In this document: one piece after another, positions 36,277 to 38,130 of the stretch | Layout: the number at the start of each line of letters is the position of its first letter | How positions within the stretch are numbered: position 1 is the stretch's first letter | Source: an uncultured Lentisphaerota bacterium | GTDB lineage: Bacteria > Verrucomicrobiota > Lentisphaeria > Oligosphaerales > CAITYL01 | Direction: 5' to 3' | Assembly (NCBI GenBank): GCA_903894975.1 | Contig: CAITSE010000023.1 | Span: forward strand, 1 to 38,130 | Length of the DNA: 38,130 nucleotides | Notes under the pieces: generated by a model | Told to the model about the DNA's origin: nothing | The model's database searches: none | Seen by the model: only the letters and a program-made list of their open reading frames with translations | Made by a program: the position numbers and the translations under genes

Positions 36277-36705
36277 ATGGCAATGAAAAAACTCAAAAAA
36301 GCGGAAACCAATCTGGAAATCCCGATTGTTCCGTTGATCGATATTGTGGTGGAATTGATCATCTTCTTCGTCATCACCGGCGCCCAGCAGGACGCCCTGT
36401 TCGACGATACGATCAAGCTGGCCTATGCCAAGCATGTCACGCCTGAAAAAGCGGCGGAAAAGAAGGTCGTGATCATCAACATCAACAAAAAAGGCCTCTG
36501 CAACATTTCCAACAACCCGGTCGACCTGCCAGGCCTGCGGTCCTACCTCAAAGACGTCCGCTCCGATCCCGCCCTGGGCGTGGATACTCCCATCATCCTG
36601 CGCTGCGACGCCGAAACCGCCTATGAAAGCGTCGATGCCGTGATGCGGGTGATCACTGCCGCCAGGCTCTACAAAGTTCGCATCGCCGCCGTCACCGGCA
36701 AGTAA
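36277..36705 (+). CDS. exbD: ExbD/TolR-family protein, copy 1 (extra acidic residue in TM helix)
   Basis: A 142-aa single-pass inner-membrane protein with a periplasmic domain. The TM segment is VPLIDIVVELIIFFVITG: Asp22 is the family's essential ion-carrying residue. Glu26, one helical turn on, lies where most ExbDs have a hydrophobic or neutral residue, placing two carboxylates in the membrane. The periplasmic part has the ExbD pattern KKVVIININKKGLCNISN ... PIILRCDAETAYESVDAVMRVI. GGGAG lies about 10 nt before the ATG. It sits between exbB and a second exbD. Confidence 0.9.
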   Translation: MAMKKLKKAETNLEIPIVPLIDIVVELIIFFVITGAQQDALFDDTIKLAYAKHVTPEKAAEKKVVIININKKGLCNISNNPVDLPGLRSYLKDVRSDPALGVDTPIILRCDAETAYESVDAVMRVITAARLYKVRIAAVTGK

Positions 36706-36769
36706 GGCCGCGCCCCGGCGCCGCCACCCGCGCCCACCGCCCGCTCCCACCGCCAAGGATTCCCGACCC

Positions 36770-37177
36770 ATGCCCAAAAAACAGGAAAAGCCGGAACAGG
36801 TCCTGACCTTTCCCATGGCGCCCATGCTGGACATGATGTTCCAGATTCTGGTCTTCTTCGTCGCCACCTACCGCACCATCACCCCCGAGGCGCACCTGGT
36901 CGTGAACCTGCCCGCCCCGGCCCGCCCGACCTTGAATAAAAAGCCCCCCACGCTCCTGGAAATCCGGATCCTGCCCGATCAATACCTGTTGAACGGGGCG
37001 GTCAAAAAATTCGAAACCCTGCAGGACGACCTGACCACCCTCGCCAGACAGGACTCGGAACTAACGGTCATGATCAAGGTCAGCCCCAAGTCCAAGGTCG
37101 ACAACCTGGTGCAAGTTCTTGATATTTGCAAAACCAACAAACTCAATAACTTGAATTTGTTGACACTGACGCAGTAA
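36770..37177 (+). CDS. exbD: ExbD/TolR-family protein, copy 2
   Basis: A 135-aa ExbD with TM segment MAPMLDMMFQILVFFVATY. Asp21 is the essential residue, and Gln25 holds the position of Glu26 in copy 1. The periplasmic portion (LLEIRILPDQYLLNG ... LTVMIKVSPKSKVDNLVQVLDICK) follows the family pattern. The two copies are clearly diverged from each other, which suggests a heteromeric ExbD pair rather than a recent duplication. AAGGA lies about 10 nt before the ATG. The next gene starts 24 bp after the stop. Confidence 0.9.
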   Translation: MPKKQEKPEQVLTFPMAPMLDMMFQILVFFVATYRTITPEAHLVVNLPAPARPTLNKKPPTLLEIRILPDQYLLNGAVKKFETLQDDLTTLARQDSELTVMIKVSPKSKVDNLVQVLDICKTNKLNNLNLLTLTQ

Positions 37178-37201
37178 GCTTCGAATGGAGAAGCCCTTTT
37201 C

Positions 37202-38130
37202 ATGGCCGATGATCCGCAATTGACCGCAGCCGATCCGGAGGCTCCGCCCGCCGGAGAGCCGGTCGCGGCCATGCCGCTGAACGTGGAGGAGGTGCTCGAA
37301 GAGTACCGCCGCCGGCAGATGATTGAGCACATGACCGGACCCATGGTCTCGGTCATCGTCCATCTGGTCGTGCTGGTGGTCTGCTTCTTTTTCATGGTCG
37401 CGCCGGTGGATGTGACACCCAAGGATTACGAAGTAGAGATCAAGGACATCCAAGTCAAGGAACTGCAGGAAAAGGTCCAGGAAAAGCTGCAGGAAATCGT
37501 CAAGAACGCGGATAACACCCCCGTGCCGACGGTGGACAAACCGGCGGGCGCCGGCGAATCGGAAGCCTCGGAAGTGACCAACAGCCTGGACTCGAACATC
37601 GCCCAACAGGATGTCTCGATTGAAGGCCTGTCCGACGTGAAATTTTTCGGCGAATCCCCGATCCGAATCGCCGGCGTGTATGCCGGGCGCAGCGCCTCGG
37701 GCCGCGCCGGCATGATGGGCGGTGGCGGTGGTGGCGGCGGCCGGGGTAGCGGCCCGACAGCGACAACGGAGTCCGCGGTGCTCCGAGCCCTGCGCTGGCT
37801 GAAAGCGAACCAGAGCGCGGACGGTTCCTGGTCGCCCCAGTTCCCCGGCGCCATGACCGGCTTGGCGCTGCTGGCTTTCCTGGCCCATGGCGAGACCCCC
37901 TCGCCGGAATGCAAAGAATTTGGCGAAACCGTCAACAAAGGGCTGCAATGGCTGACGGCCACAATGATGAAAGCCAACGTCGTGGACGGCAAGGAATACA
38001 GCCACGCCATCGCCACCTACGCCCTTTCCGAAGCCTACGGCATGACCAAGATTCCGGCCCTGAAGCCCGCGATGGAAAAGGGGTTGGCCACGATCATCGC
38101 CGGTCAGCAGGCGGGCGGCGGCTGGGATTA
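37202..38130 (+). CDS. Membrane-anchored protein with squalene-cyclase/prenyltransferase-like alpha/alpha repeats (TonB position; partial)
   Basis: This gene is absent from the ORF track because it runs off the window; 309 codons are visible. A cytoplasmic N terminus (EEVLEEYRRRQMIEHM) leads to one TM helix (MVSVIVHLVVLVVCFFFMV, about 52-70), as in TonB or TolA. Then come a charged coiled coil (KELQEKVQEKLQEIVKN), a linker with FFGESPIRIAGVYAGR, and a Gly run. From about 195 there is an alpha/alpha-barrel repeat region: ALRWLKANQSADGSW, MTGLALLAFLAHGETP, KGLQWLTATM and a further repeat ending GQQAGGGWD. The xDGSW/GGGW motifs are those of squalene cyclase and prenyltransferase beta-subunit folds. 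It is the fourth ExbB/ExbD-linked gene, so it probably receives the mechanical output; catalytic activity is not implied by the repeats alone. The start ATG has GGAG 12 nt upstream. Confidence 0.82.
   Translation, partial: MADDPQLTAADPEAPPAGEPVAAMPLNVEEVLEEYRRRQMIEHMTGPMVSVIVHLVVLVVCFFFMVAPVDVTPKDYEVEIKDIQVKELQEKVQEKLQEIVKNADNTPVPTVDKPAGAGESEASEVTNSLDSNIAQQDVSIEGLSDVKFFGESPIRIAGVYAGRSASGRAGMMGGGGGGGGRGSGPTATTESAVLRALRWLKANQSADGSWSPQFPGAMTGLALLAFLAHGETPSPECKEFGETVNKGLQWLTATMMKANVVDGKEYSHAIATYALSEAYGMTKIPALKPAMEKGLATIIAGQQAGGGWD

Overview
This window is chromosomal DNA from a GC-rich Gram-negative bacterium. Outer-membrane, type IV pilus and ExbB/ExbD-type genes show an outer membrane. The gene set suggests the PVC group, most likely Kiritimatiellota, Lentisphaerota or Verrucomicrobiota: a gcw_chp/TorF-like beta-barrel, an FHA-PEGA protein, an ExbB-ExbD-ExbD cluster ending in a membrane-anchored squalene-cyclase-like repeat protein, and a RAYT transposase with its own short repeats. 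The taxon is an inference from gene content; there is no rRNA in the window.

Layout. (1) 1-7.5 kb: a NifA-like sigma-54 activator (minus) is divergent from an outer-membrane protein gene (plus) that has a plausible -24/-12 promoter. Convergent with the latter are a ComEC-like protein whose C-terminal nuclease-like domain looks degenerate and, upstream of it, an FHA-TM-PEGA-OB-fold protein. (2) 7.5-13 kb: a PHP phosphoesterase, a beta-lactamase-family pseudogene that has lost its catalytic SxxK segment, a RicT/PSP1 protein and a Wzy/WaaL-like ligase overlapping it by 4 bp. (3) 13-15.5 kb: a mobile-element graveyard with an IS200-type tnpA remnant and its hairpin end, a TCCATTGG tandem repeat, an intact RAYT flanked by copies of a ~33-bp repeat, a decayed W/L-rich repeat ORF and tRNA-Val(GAC) with its terminator. 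(4) 15.8-23.9 kb: one giant 2372-aa polytopic membrane protein, an array of small hairpins, and gmk. (5) 24.1-30.1 kb: a pilB-pilB-pilT-pilC operon with a good sigma-70-type promoter. (6) 30.2-38.1 kb: tRNA-Pro(CGG), then two secreted TPR proteins, ExbB, two ExbDs and a TonB-position protein that runs off the window end.

The best candidates for undescribed biology are: the TPR-TPR-ExbB-ExbD-ExbD-toroid cluster, which looks like an ion-driven envelope machine with a cyclase-fold repeat domain where TonB/TolA would sit; the giant membrane protein; a recurring class of intergenic elements built from tandem 7-mers, usually facing an inverted partner arm, one of which has textbook G-quadruplex spacing; and the RAYT with its 33-bp repeat. 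All coordinates come from reading the sequence and the ORF track; no database search was run.
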